Made by a program: the position numbers and the translations under genes. Below, piece by piece: positions 26,183-35,401 of a stretch of DNA of 45,291 nucleotides. The stretch covers positions 1-45,291 of the forward strand of contig JAPYOO010000009.1 in the NCBI GenBank assembly GCA_029938135.1, in the 5' to 3' direction. Below the pieces are notes generated by a model. That model saw only the letters and a program-made list of their open reading frames with translations. It made no database searches and was not told the origin of the DNA. Position 1 is the stretch's first letter; every line of letters starts with the position of its first letter. Origin of the DNA: Bermanella sp. Lineage in GTDB: Bacteria; Pseudomonadota; Gammaproteobacteria; Pseudomonadales; Oceanobacteraceae.

Positions 26183-29100
26183 TTATTGACAGCTACTCAC
26201 TGTATTAAAGACACCACTTGAGGTTTCTTTAATGCTGTAGGTCGGGTTACCGCCATACGTTTTTAAGTACTCGCAGGTGTAGGTAATTGAATTTACCTGA
26301 TCATCCCCACCCACCGTCTTACAGTTGTAACCACCAAAGGTATAAACACGGCCTGCACCTAAATGATTGGCCACCGTATCGGTAACACAAGTAGCAGGCG
26401 GCGTGAATATTACCGTAACCGTTAAAGTCTTATTGTTTGTTGCACCCTCTACATCGGTGGCCGTGTAGGTTAAGACGTAGTCACCCGCGACAGAGGTATC
26501 AACGAAACCGGTGGTAATAACCGGTAAGTTACCATCTTCCACATCGCTGGCGGTGGCACTGGGATCGGTGAAGTGATCACCAACCGTCAGTGTCATAGTC
26601 GCCTCGCCGTTCAGGGTAACCACTGGGGCGGTGTTGCCATTGGGGTCAATCACGCTCACCCCACGGTTAACACTGTGGCTGGCATTCTTGGAGTCGGTGG
26701 CAGAGTAAGTGAGGGTATAGTTACCGACAGTTGAGGTATCCACAGATCCGCTTACGGTTACCGTTAATGCACCGTCCTCGAAATCATTGGCGGTGGCACC
26801 TGGGTCGCTGAAGGTATTGGCTAGGTTTAGGTTAATCTGTGCATCACCGTTAAGGGTGACCAGGGGAGCCGCATTACCAACCACACGGCGGTTGTTGTGG
26901 AATAACCAATCAGATAAAAACTCCGGGTAGTTAACCTTAGTGGTGTCGCAGTAATTACAACCCGGCCCCGTACCTGCTGGCCAAGCGTGACCCATGCCGG
27001 CCACACTAATGTAAGACACCACTTCTTTACCATCTTTAGTGGCCGTGATTTCGGTGCCGCCTCCCGTGACTGTGTTGGTACCCGTATCCTGATTGGCCCC
27101 ATAAATAGCCGCCATAATATCAAAGTCACGTTGACCATAACCGCTCGCTACAGTGTAGTCGGCCGCCCCGTGTACCACGGATGTGATTTGAGTATCGAAG
27201 TGAGCGGAGTTGCTGCCCGCCCAACCGGTACAAGTACTGACTTGTGCAGATGTGGTGCCAGCCACCGAGCCAATTTGCCCCGACGAGGTACCGGGCGCTG
27301 GGCCTGCGTTAATACCAAGACCGGCAAATACGTCAGGAGCGACACAGCCCATAGTGATAGTTTGACCACCACCAGAAGAGAGCCCAGAGATGTAAACTTG
27401 AGCTGGGTCTATGTTAAGACCGCTGTTGGCCAACATAGTATCGACTAAACCTAAAAGGTTATCGTTGTGACGGTTAGTACGTGTTTGGCTAGTATTGCCA
27501 TAATAATCCCAACATCCTGCGATCACGCCGCCGTTAGGAGCAGATGGCGCAACCACCACCATGCCGTACATGTCGGCCGAGGTTTCCCAGTTGTAACCGT
27601 TTTTGGCATCACTGCCGTCCATAGAGCAACCATGCAGGGCGATCATTAGGGCACGTTTACCGTTCATGGCGGGTGGGTTTTGCGGGGTGTAGGTATAGGT
27701 GTTCATGCCATTAAGGGTTTGAATGCCGCCCCAACTACCCTGCACACCGGTGCCGGTTGGAGTGATCACCACTTCATTGCTGCCGGTATCTCCACCTGGA
27801 AGAGTCGTGCCGCAATTGGCGGGGTCAATCTTGCTAAACACACCGGCTGAGGTTTCATACAGCTCTACATTCGCATTGCCGTTGCTGCCTAATAACTCGC
27901 CGCTGCCGGTGGCAAAAAATTCGATGCCACTTGCGGCGCTACATTGGCTGGTCGTATAAACGCTGGCTGGAGATTCATAGATAGTGGCGGTGTTGTAGAT
28001 GTTGTTTAAACCCAGAATTACACCGTCGTCTGTTGTACAGGCATACCAGAAATAACAGGGTAAGGCGCGACCAGTTATTACATGGCTGTAGGTACTGCTG
28101 GTATGAGTTTCACAAAAAGCATTTGATCCAGTGCCTGAAAAGTAGGCTCGACCGGCGGCCACATGTTGATCCAAGCTGCTATTGGTTGAATGACACGCGG
28201 TAGGGTCAGTTGGCTCGGTAGGATCGGGAATCACTACCCCATCTCGATCAAACTGAGCGAAAAAAGCCCAAGCGGCTTCGCGCGCATTTTGGCCCCATGT
28301 TTCGGCGTAATCACCGCTGTGTTTAGCGCCGGAAAAATAGTGACCTTTTGAGCTATGAGTGCCGTGAAAATTGCCTCTTGGATTGTCATCACTTGGGCCA
28401 TCATAAAAATACGTTTCCACCACAATACTGCCATCGGCATCGGTGTATTTTTTATTTTCACAATCTATGGTGCCAGTGCTATCGGTCACCGAGCAATCTT
28501 GAGTAAGGCTGGTATCAATGTTGGCATTATGGAATTGGACAAAACCTTCAGAGCCTGTGATCCCCCCTTGAATGTCTACGGTACAGTCATAGTTGCTGTT
28601 CATAAACATGATGGGTGTATCAAAATCAGAAGGAGAGCTATTACGTGCCGCCGTTAAGTCATTGGCGATAGCACTGGCCGTTTTGTAAGACGTGAAGTTG
28701 AGTGAACACGATGAATTGGTATTGGCCGAGCTGGACGTTTCTTTATATCCCCCTCCCGCCATGGACACGCCTGCTGTCCAGTAATCATTGTAGGTGGCCA
28801 CTGCAATCGTCGTCATGAAACCTCCCGATGATAAACCGGTGATGTAGCGACGACTAGCGTCTATATTGTAATCACTCTCAACTTGCTCACCAATGCGTAC
28901 TAAATCTACGTTCATGCCTTCCCCTCTATCTTGGTGATCAGCGACCCAATAATTCCAACACTCGGCATTTTCCATGGTCGGGGTAGCGGCTGCGTTGGAG
29001 TGGGGGGCCACTAGGATAAAATTATGTGCGTCGGCGGTATCTTGCCAGCCAAACTCATTTAAAATAGTGTCTTGCGTTTGCTTGCAACCGTGCATGGCAA

Positions 29101-29308
29101 ACACCATAGGCAAAGCGCTAGACCCGTCATAACTGGGTGGGGTATACACTTTATAATCGTGGGATACAGAGCTGGGCTGCGTTCCTGCCGCCAAGCTATA
29201 ACTCACCATGTCAGCAAAGGTGGTGGGTATAAAAGCCAGGCTAGTGATCATTGCCAAATGGGCAATGAACCTAACGTTTAGCCTTTTCATTTTTTTTACA
29301 TTTTTCAT
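26183..29308 (-). CDS. Secreted two-domain PHB-depolymerase/feruloyl-esterase-like protein
   Basis: A 1041-residue exported protein with a signal peptide to about residue 32. Catalytic domain 1 (about 36-355) has GLSSGG with nucleophile S160, the oxyanion motif MHGC and the CWNYW block. A Cys-containing module (about 371-500: HVAAGRAYF ... VELYETSAGVFSKIDPANC) follows. Catalytic domain 2 (about 515-810) has ALHGCSMDG, nucleophile S644 in SGLSSGGG and GMGHAWPAG with the catalytic His. Then come two Ig-like repeats (about 813-888 and 893-967) and a C-terminal Cys module (973-1041: HLGAGRVYTF ... YSIKETSSGVFN). Both catalytic domains belong to the LpqC/PHB-depolymerase esterase family. Family members hydrolyse polyhydroxyalkanoates, feruloyl or acetyl esters; the real substrate is unknown. 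AAGGGAC precedes the ATG. Confidence 0.85.
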   Translation of the reverse strand: MKNVKKMKRLNVRFIAHLAMITSLAFIPTTFADMVSYSLAAGTQPSSVSHDYKVYTPPSYDGSSALPMVFAMHGCKQTQDTILNEFGWQDTADAHNFILVAPHSNAAATPTMENAECWNYWVADHQDRGEGMNVDLVRIGEQVESDYNIDASRRYITGLSSGGFMTTIAVATYNDYWTAGVSMAGGGYKETSSSANTNSSCSLNFTSYKTASAIANDLTAARNSSPSDFDTPIMFMNSNYDCTVDIQGGITGSEGFVQFHNANIDTSLTQDCSVTDSTGTIDCENKKYTDADGSIVVETYFYDGPSDDNPRGNFHGTHSSKGHYFSGAKHSGDYAETWGQNAREAAWAFFAQFDRDGVVIPDPTEPTDPTACHSTNSSLDQHVAAGRAYFSGTGSNAFCETHTSSTYSHVITGRALPCYFWYACTTDDGVILGLNNIYNTATIYESPASVYTTSQCSAASGIEFFATGSGELLGSNGNANVELYETSAGVFSKIDPANCGTTLPGGDTGSNEVVITPTGTGVQGSWGGIQTLNGMNTYTYTPQNPPAMNGKRALMIALHGCSMDGSDAKNGYNWETSADMYGMVVVAPSAPNGGVIAGCWDYYGNTSQTRTNRHNDNLLGLVDTMLANSGLNIDPAQVYISGLSSGGGQTITMGCVAPDVFAGLGINAGPAPGTSSGQIGSVAGTTSAQVSTCTGWAGSNSAHFDTQITSVVHGAADYTVASGYGQRDFDIMAAIYGANQDTGTNTVTGGGTEITATKDGKEVVSYISVAGMGHAWPAGTGPGCNYCDTTKVNYPEFLSDWLFHNNRRVVGNAAPLVTLNGDAQINLNLANTFSDPGATANDFEDGALTVTVSGSVDTSTVGNYTLTYSATDSKNASHSVNRGVSVIDPNGNTAPVVTLNGEATMTLTVGDHFTDPSATASDVEDGNLPVITTGFVDTSVAGDYVLTYTATDVEGATNNKTLTVTVIFTPPATCVTDTVANHLGAGRVYTFGGYNCKTVGGDDQVNSITYTCEYLKTYGGNPTYSIKETSSGVFNTVSSCQ

Positions 29309-29811
29309 TTATAGTCCCTTGTACAAGATTAAACCTTGTAGTCTTATTATTTTAGGGCGGGTTGGGTACCCACCCGATTTTAGACAGGGTCCCTTCAATC
29401 GAATTATTTACTTCCTGTAATGTTCCAGTAGACGACCCGTCATAGAGGCGCAGTGTAATTTGTCTAAGATTCACCTCTCCATCCTACTTCTGGAGGAGGG
29501 CGTGCTGGTGGATTAAACGTAATGATTAAACTCAGGTTTTATCATGGCGCAGGTGTCTGATTTTTAAGAATAAAATATTATAAAATGAGAGGTGGATGAA
29601 TTTGTGAGCAGTAAAAGATAGGCCGTTTTTGACTATCAATAATAGCCGGAAAATAGATTAATTTTGCAAAGCGGCAGCCGAAAACGAAAATTTTATTTAT
29701 CAGACTATATAATTTAATAATTCATATCTAAAAAAAACTAGATTTAAGATTTTTGTGAGAATGCTTAAGATGATGTACCGATACTACTAGAGTAGTGTCA
29801 ATAGTCGTTTA
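29309..29811. other. Non-coding AT-rich region upstream of the esterase gene
   Basis: About 500 bp with no supported ORF. It must hold the minus-strand promoter of the esterase gene. Short palindromes CTTGTACAAG (near 29329) and TGGGTACCCA (near 29363) lie 20-60 bp upstream of that gene and could be regulatory. I recognise no riboswitch or RNA. Confidence 0.5.
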
Positions 29812-30240
29812 TTAATGTGCATTAATGTTGCGAGTCTTTTCATATAAATCATTGACCAAATTATCTTTATATTTACTTTCAACAGCCTTTTTAATATCGG
29901 GGATTAAGTGCTGATACTTAGAGTTTACTGAAAAATGAATCACCATTCTTTGCGGCCCAATTCATAGGGCTGTTGCTAATCGTGGGTGTCGGTATCGGTT
30001 AAATCAAAAACATACTGTAGACCTGTTCGAGAAGCTGCAGCGGCCGCGACTCTGCCAAATATAAGCATTTGTATGGATTATTGCTCACGTTCTACGGGAT
30101 ATTTGTGTAACTTGTTATCGGCATCGAAGCGCTTGATAACAGGCTTGGCGAATATCAGCAATGTTGAATAGGAAACTTATTGGAATAAATAAGCACTTTA
30201 GATTCAGGTACCTTGGCCACGTAGCTTACAGAATGAAAGC
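29812..30240 (-). pseudogene. Decayed protein-gene remnant (possibly a solute-binding protein)
   Basis: Read on the minus strand, coding-like fragments appear one after another in different frames: SVSYVAKVPESKVLIYSNKFP, then AKPVIKRFDADNKLHKYPVEREQ, then RVAAAAASRTGLQYVFDLTDTDTHD, then MVIHFSVNSKYQHLIPDIKKAVESKYKDNLVNDLYEKTRN ending at TAA 29812-29814. Frameshifts and stops separate them. The last piece resembles the C-terminal end of small periplasmic solute-binding proteins such as others in this window. The assignment is tentative; the decay itself is fairly clear. Confidence 0.4.
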
Positions 30241-30360
30241 TCAAAAATTTGAGTCGTAGGTTGTATATATGAAGGATGATGCCTAGATCTGTTTTATCAT
30301 TCGGCCTGAAAGGGGTATTATTATGTTTTCATTGTTTACTCGTTAGTTGGCCTTAAGTAT

Positions 30361-30855
30361 ATGCTTCCAAAATATTCCAAATTGGCTTATGGGTTCTTAT
30401 TCCCTATAGTGCTATCTCTTCTAATGTTTAATACCAAAGTACAGGCTAATCCGGGAAACTGGGTGAAAGAATTAAACCTTGGGCAATATGAAAACAAGGT
30501 TATTTATATCGATTTTTGGGCATCCTGGTGTCGCCCTTGCCGTAAGTCGTTCCCCTGGATAAACGCGATGCAAGAAAAGTATCAAGACAAAGGTTTAGTG
30601 GTAATTGGTATTAACTTAGATGCAGACTTAGAAAAAGCCTATAATTTTTTAAAACAAACCCCAGCCGAATTTAAATTATTTTCAGACCCAAAAGGGGTGC
30701 TAGCGGATAAATTTACATTGATTGGTATGCCAAGTTCACTGGTGATAGGCGTGAATGGCGAAGTGCGGCACCGACATGTGGGTTTTAAAAAAAGTATTAT
30801 TAAAGAATACGAAACAAGTATCGTGCAATTACTGGACGAAATTCCCGCACACTAA
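30361..30855 (+). CDS. Periplasmic TlpA-like thioredoxin (copy 1)
   Basis: A 164-residue exported thioredoxin-fold protein. The signal/anchor segment covers residues 1-29. The redox motif is FWASWCRPCRKSFPW, and the fold continues through VVIGINLDAD and the cis-Pro region GMPSSLVIGVNGEV. It is a clear paralogue of copy 2 (39366-39914), with shared RHVGFKK near the C-terminus. It stands 6 bp before a DUF3570 gene, so the two are co-transcribed. The start has no good Shine-Dalgarno: CTTAAG at 30352-30357 nearly touches the ATG. Confidence 0.88.
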   Translation: MLPKYSKLAYGFLFPIVLSLLMFNTKVQANPGNWVKELNLGQYENKVIYIDFWASWCRPCRKSFPWINAMQEKYQDKGLVVIGINLDADLEKAYNFLKQTPAEFKLFSDPKGVLADKFTLIGMPSSLVIGVNGEVRHRHVGFKKSIIKEYETSIVQLLDEIPAH

Positions 30856-30861
30856 TTATTA

Positions 30862-32187
30862 ATGGGCATGTACGTGTCGAATTTTACGAGTAAAAAAAGC
30901 AGTAAAAATATTCGCTTAGGGCTAAAGTCGGCCAGCCAAGCCTTATTAGGCACCGTACTTGGAGTCAGTACAGCTTTTAATGCACAAGGGCAATCATTGC
31001 CGGATGGCTGGCAGAGTGATGTGGCGCTGCTGGTGTACTCTGAACCAACTCGGGTGAGTGCGCTGGAGCCCGCCATTGCCATTAATAAAATATTTGACGA
31101 TGAAAGCATCCTGGGTATGAAATTAGTTTTAGATGCCTTATCGGGTGCGTCGCACAACGGTGCTGCAGCCAATAATGCCGCGCAAACATTTACACGCCCC
31201 TCTGGACAAGGCAGTTACCAAGCACCTGCGGGTGAGACACCGCTGGATGACACCTTTCGTGATACTCGCATCAACTTTTCGGTTCATTACCAATACGACG
31301 TAAAGCGCTTAGAAAAAATGCTGTGGGGTGTGAATGTTTCAAGTGAATATGATTTTTTAAGCGTAGGCGGCAGTAGCACTTATTTACGGGATTTGAATCA
31401 GCGCAATACCACCCTTAGCGCAGGTTTATCATTTGAAATAGACAGTATTCGGGCGGTAGGCGGTTTTGCTGACCCGTTATCAGCCATGCAGGCCAATACT
31501 CTAGCGCAAAATAAAGTGGGCAGTAGTCATAATCGTGTGATGATTGAATCCCTATTGGGCATCACCCAAATCATCGATCATAAAAGCTTATTGCAAATAA
31601 ATTATGGTTTGGCTTTTAGCGACGGGGAACATACGGATCCCTATAAAGTGGTTTCTGTTTTAGACAGTAATGGGGATTTAATCGCCGCCAATGGACTTAA
31701 TGGCACCTACTTGTACGAGCACCGGCCTGATAGTCGTATTAGGCAAAATGTCTTTACTAAGTTAAAGCGTTTTGTGTGGGGGGATGTGGTGGATGTATCT
31801 TACCGATTTGCATGGGACGATTGGGGCATACATTCACATACGCTTGATACTCACTACCGATTCAACCTTTCAGCCTCTTTTTATCTAGAGCCTCATTTGC
31901 GCTTTTACCAACAGCAACAAGCCGATTTTTATCGCCACAGTATTACCAATAGCGAAATAGTGCCCAATTTTTTAAGTGCGGATTATCGCTTGGCAAATAT
32001 GCAAGCCAACACCATAGGGGTAAAACTTGGATTCTTAACCCCTAGTGGGCATAAAAGCAGTGTGCGTTTTGAGTATTACCAGCAGACCGGTAATAGTCAC
32101 CCCAGTAATGCGTTGCCCAATCAAAAAAATATTGATTTATATCCCACGGTTGAGGCATATATTTTTCAATATAATTATAAAATTTAA
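30862..32187 (+). CDS. DUF3570 outer-membrane protein (copy 1) with putative flavinylation motif
   Basis: A 441-residue protein of the DUF3570 type. Signal peptide-like residues 20-44 are followed by alternating amphipathic strands and a C-terminal ...EAYIFQYNYKI, typical of an outer-membrane barrel. Residues 91-97 read DALSGAS, matching the D-x-x-[ST]-G-A-[ST] sequence that ApbE transferases modify with FMN. DETPLDDTFRDTRINF-like and LRDLNQRNTTLSAG blocks are shared with copy 2. Unlike copy 2 it has no DUF4266 lipoprotein or ApbE gene beside it. Its stop overlaps the convergent sensor kinase gene by 4 bp. Function unknown. Confidence 0.82.
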   Translation: MGMYVSNFTSKKSSKNIRLGLKSASQALLGTVLGVSTAFNAQGQSLPDGWQSDVALLVYSEPTRVSALEPAIAINKIFDDESILGMKLVLDALSGASHNGAAANNAAQTFTRPSGQGSYQAPAGETPLDDTFRDTRINFSVHYQYDVKRLEKMLWGVNVSSEYDFLSVGGSSTYLRDLNQRNTTLSAGLSFEIDSIRAVGGFADPLSAMQANTLAQNKVGSSHNRVMIESLLGITQIIDHKSLLQINYGLAFSDGEHTDPYKVVSVLDSNGDLIAANGLNGTYLYEHRPDSRIRQNVFTKLKRFVWGDVVDVSYRFAWDDWGIHSHTLDTHYRFNLSASFYLEPHLRFYQQQQADFYRHSITNSEIVPNFLSADYRLANMQANTIGVKLGFLTPSGHKSSVRFEYYQQTGNSHPSNALPNQKNIDLYPTVEAYIFQYNYKI

Positions 32188-33629
32188 CGTTTGTCATCTT
32201 TAAATATGGGCAAGCGAACTTCTACCCATAATCCGCCCAGTTGTGAGGCTTTAAACGCCAGTTCCCCTCCATGAAAAACCACAATACTATTAACTAGGGC
32301 TAAGCCTAAACCGGCCCCTAGGCCTGTTTGTTGATGCTGTCGATAAAATCGATCGGTGAGTTTATCAACTTGGTCTAGGGGAACACCGGGTCCTGAATCT
32401 TGTACACTAAGAATAATATCGCTTTCGTTTTGAGTTATCGATAACTCCAAACGGCCCTTCTGTGGGGTATATTGGCTGGCATTATCAATTAAATTACGAA
32501 TTAAAATTTCCAATAAAAACCCACTGCCATTGAGCTTCATCGTTTTAATGGATGACGGGCATTTCATCGACATATCCTGATGTTTGGCCAGCACCTTAGG
32601 TGCCATTTGTGCCAGTATCTCTTGGCATAAGGGATAAAGAATCAGTGGCTCAAGAGGGATAGTGTCGGGGGATATTTTGGAGAGTGTTAATAGCTGTTCG
32701 AGTAAACGGGATATTCGTGTCACGCCTTTTTCTAACTCGCCTAAAGCGAGATTCCTATCTTGCCCATCAGTGGCATTAATGGCATTTTGCGCGTGGATCA
32801 TAATGACGGCCAGTGGGGTGCGTAACTCGTGGGCCGCATCGGCGGTGAGGCGCTGTTCCCGTTTAATGGCTTCTTCTAAGCGCGTAAATAAATCATTAAG
32901 TGACTGTACTACAGGCTTCATTTCGCTGGGCGTATGGCCTAACTGAATGGCGGATAAATTATTGGCTTCTCGCGATTTTATACTTTTGGCTAGCTGCACC
33001 AATGGTTTTAAACCCATACGAATAATAACAATGAGTGATAACAAAACTAAAGGCAGCATTAATAAACCGGGTTTAAGGGTTTGCCCTGAAATTCCCTGAG
33101 CTAACTCTTCCCTAATAGATTCACTTTCGGCCACGTGTAACCAAAAATCCCAGTCTTCATCGTACAAACTAAAAACGCGCCAGTTTTCTGAATTTCCGTC
33201 CATGGATGACACCAGTGTGCTGCTAAAACCTTCGCGGAAGGCGGCAAAATTACTGGCGGGCGCACTGCCAGATTTTACCAAAAGTTTCCCTTGCTTGTTC
33301 CATACTTGGTAGGCGACTTTTTTTTGGTAAAGCAACGTGTTTTTATCGGCCACTCGTGTTTCATTTAAGCCGTAATACACCACAGGTAAATGTTTAGAAC
33401 GTTGGTCTATGGTGGCAACACTATCACCTAATAAGTTAAGTAAAATATAAGAACTTTGTGCAAGCTGTGCATCAAAGAGTTCCTCTATTTCATGCACGGC
33501 TTGATGGCGGCTAATGTAGTAGGTGGCGCCAATATATAGTGTAGTAAAAGATAAAATACTGATTAATAAAAAACGCCGAATGGACGTGTTCACTTTAAGT
33601 CCCTCTAACATACTCAGTACACCCCTCAT
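32184..33629 (-). CDS. QseC/PmrB-type sensor histidine kinase
   Basis: A 481-residue membrane kinase. The first membrane helix is at about 19-39, a periplasmic sensor domain at about 40-187, and the second helix at about 188-206. A HAMP-like segment follows, then HisKA with H267 (LTADAAHELRTPLAVI) and HATPase with NLIDNASQYTP, VQDSGPGVP and GLGLALVNSIV. Its ATG overlaps the TGA of the upstream response regulator (ATGA), so the pair is translationally coupled. An internal ATG at residue 7 is an alternative start. Position between the two redox gene sets suggests that it senses envelope redox or metal state; this is inference. Confidence 0.9.
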   Translation of the reverse strand: MRGVLSMLEGLKVNTSIRRFLLISILSFTTLYIGATYYISRHQAVHEIEELFDAQLAQSSYILLNLLGDSVATIDQRSKHLPVVYYGLNETRVADKNTLLYQKKVAYQVWNKQGKLLVKSGSAPASNFAAFREGFSSTLVSSMDGNSENWRVFSLYDEDWDFWLHVAESESIREELAQGISGQTLKPGLLMLPLVLLSLIVIIRMGLKPLVQLAKSIKSREANNLSAIQLGHTPSEMKPVVQSLNDLFTRLEEAIKREQRLTADAAHELRTPLAVIMIHAQNAINATDGQDRNLALGELEKGVTRISRLLEQLLTLSKISPDTIPLEPLILYPLCQEILAQMAPKVLAKHQDMSMKCPSSIKTMKLNGSGFLLEILIRNLIDNASQYTPQKGRLELSITQNESDIILSVQDSGPGVPLDQVDKLTDRFYRQHQQTGLGAGLGLALVNSIVVFHGGELAFKASQLGGLWVEVRLPIFKDDKR

Positions 33630-34282
33630 AGAGTAATGACCGTGTAACCTACGCCGCGCACGGTGGTGATGAGCTTGCCATAGATTTTTTTGCGTAGGTT
33701 ATGAATGTGTACTTCAAGAGCGTTGCTTTCGATGTCGTCTTGCCAACTATAAAGGGATTGCTCTAGGGAGGTACGACTCATAACCTTGCCTTGGTTCTGC
33801 ATTAACACTTCAAGCAAGTTGTATTCACGGCGAGATAGAGTGACAGGATTATTTTGGAAACTCACTTGGCGTGATTGGGTATCTATGCAGACGTCACCAT
33901 ATTCTAAGGTATTGTTGGCTTGGCCGCTGCTACGACGTAGTAGTGCGCGCATACGTGCTTGTAATTCGTTTATATCAAAGGGTTTTGGCAGGTAGTCATC
34001 GGCCCCAAGATCTAGGCCGTGTATCTTGTCATCTATACTGTCGCGAGCGGTTAAAATGAGCACTGGGGTCGTATGGTGCTGGCGAAATGCTTTTAAAAAG
34101 CTAAAACCATCGGCGTCGGGTAGTCCTAAATCCAATAGCACAAGGTCATAGTGTTCTTGACTGGTGGCGTTTAAGCCCAGTTGTACTTTGTCAAAATGAT
34201 CCACCACATAATGCTCATTCTGCAAGGTTTGAATTAAGCCCAGTGCTAGCTGTTGGTCATCTTCTAAAATTAAAACGCGCAC
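33626..34282 (-). CDS. OmpR/QseB/PmrA-type response regulator
   Basis: A 218-residue DNA-binding response regulator. The receiver has D8/D9, phospho-acceptor D51 (LVLLDLGLPDADG) and K near 101 (YLPKPF). The winged-helix output domain (LSRREYNLLEVLMQN ... SNALEVHIHNLRKKIYG) belongs to the OmpR family, QseB/PmrA branch. The start is GTG with an AGGA ribosome site. QseB/PmrA regulators bind paired CTTAA-type repeats, and such a site (CTTAAG-N5-CTTAAG) lies in the thioredoxin/dsbD divergent promoter at 39951-39968, a likely target. Confidence 0.92.
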   Translation of the reverse strand: MRVLILEDDQQLALGLIQTLQNEHYVVDHFDKVQLGLNATSQEHYDLVLLDLGLPDADGFSFLKAFRQHHTTPVLILTARDSIDDKIHGLDLGADDYLPKPFDINELQARMRALLRRSSGQANNTLEYGDVCIDTQSRQVSFQNNPVTLSRREYNLLEVLMQNQGKVMSRTSLEQSLYSWQDDIESNALEVHIHNLRKKIYGKLITTVRGVGYTVITL

Positions 34283-34376
34283 ACTTATATTCCTAACGGG
34301 GTAGTGCTTGCAGCATAGTCATTAGGAAGGATAGATACAATGGTCAAGCGGGTATAACTCGTTGATAGGACGGGGA

Positions 34377-35135
34377 TTAATGCAAATATTTATTGTAAAT
34401 GCGCTCGAATTCTCCGGAGGCCTTTACTTGATCCAGTGCGATTTGCCATTTATTAATAATGTTATCGGGCATTTGTTTAGAGCAGGCAATATACAGGGGG
34501 AATTCTAATAGTTTTAATTGAGTTTTAACCAGTGCATTAGGGGCTTCATTGAGCTGCTTTAAATAGTAGCTGATGCCAAGCGGTGTAACATTCGCTAAAA
34601 GATCCGCACGGCCCATTAATACATGACGAAACTGCGCATCTTTTTTTGGCATTTTATGAATGTTGGTAAGTTTTAGAGTATCAACATAACTGGAAACTAA
34701 TCCTTTATGGGGGATCGCTATTTTAGCGACTTTTTTTATATCCGAAATAGACTTAAAAATACGTTGATCATCTTTTCGTTTATAAAAATAAATGGACTCT
34801 TGGGATATTGGACCAATCCATTTGTAGTGATTTTCTCTTTCTGGGGTTCTAAATAAAGAGAAACTCATAATGTTGGACTGATGGTTTAACATAGACTCCC
34901 CTCTTGCGCCTGGATAAACGGTAATAGTGTGAGTTTCACCCAGTTGGACCATCATGGCTTGAACAATCTCCACTGAAAAACCGCTAATCTCGCCATTTTC
35001 TTGGTAATTGTAAGGGGCCCACTCTTCAGTGATGATTTCAAGCCCATAAGTAGGTGTTTCGCCGGCCGCCACTAAGCTCCCCCATACCAACGAAGAGGTG
35101 ATTAACAATGCCATTAAACCTTTAATACTCGCCAT
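34377..35135 (-). CDS. Periplasmic solute-binding protein, family 3
   Basis: A 252-residue exported protein with a signal peptide to about residue 25 (SSLVWGSLVAAGE). The family 3 solute-binding fold shows in LEIITEEWAPYNYQENGEISGFSVEIVQAMM, the ERENHYKWIGPI block and a C-terminal FERIYNKYL. No ABC permease or ATPase is nearby, so it is an orphan binding protein, a type common in marine gammaproteobacteria. It lies 94 bp upstream of, and in the same direction as, the response regulator. It might feed a signal to the two-component system, but this is speculative. Confidence 0.82.
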   Translation of the reverse strand: MASIKGLMALLITSSLVWGSLVAAGETPTYGLEIITEEWAPYNYQENGEISGFSVEIVQAMMVQLGETHTITVYPGARGESMLNHQSNIMSFSLFRTPERENHYKWIGPISQESIYFYKRKDDQRIFKSISDIKKVAKIAIPHKGLVSSYVDTLKLTNIHKMPKKDAQFRHVLMGRADLLANVTPLGISYYLKQLNEAPNALVKTQLKLLEFPLYIACSKQMPDNIINKWQIALDQVKASGEFERIYNKYLH

Positions 35136-35401
35136 AAATTACCTATTTCCCCTGTTTAATATAGTCCCTTTTTGAGGCCTTTCCACATGTTTGTATGGAT
35201 ATGCCATAGAGTATAAAGGGGAAGACGCAAAGAGGGCGTTAACCATGGGGGCTGAGTCGTGGGGCCATATTTAAGCGTAATAAGTGTTAGTATCTTTCTA
35301 GAATTATTAGGCAGTGCCTATCATTAGTATCAGCGGATAATAGAATTGGTCATATTGAGCTCATCTAGCAGTAATAAATCACAAATAAGGTCAATACCAA
35401 T
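35136..35401. other. Intergenic region upstream of the solute-binding gene
   Basis: About 265 bp with no supported ORF. It presumably contains the minus-strand promoter of the solute-binding protein gene; I see no clear element. Confidence 0.4.

Noticed and set aside
26987-27448. 153-residue plus-strand ORF opposite the esterase
   Set aside because: Antisense to a clear coding region, with basic, irregular composition; a shadow ORF.
29986-30171. 61-residue plus-strand ORF
   Set aside because: It lies over the decayed minus-strand remnant. The coding-like signal is on the other strand and there is no ribosome site.
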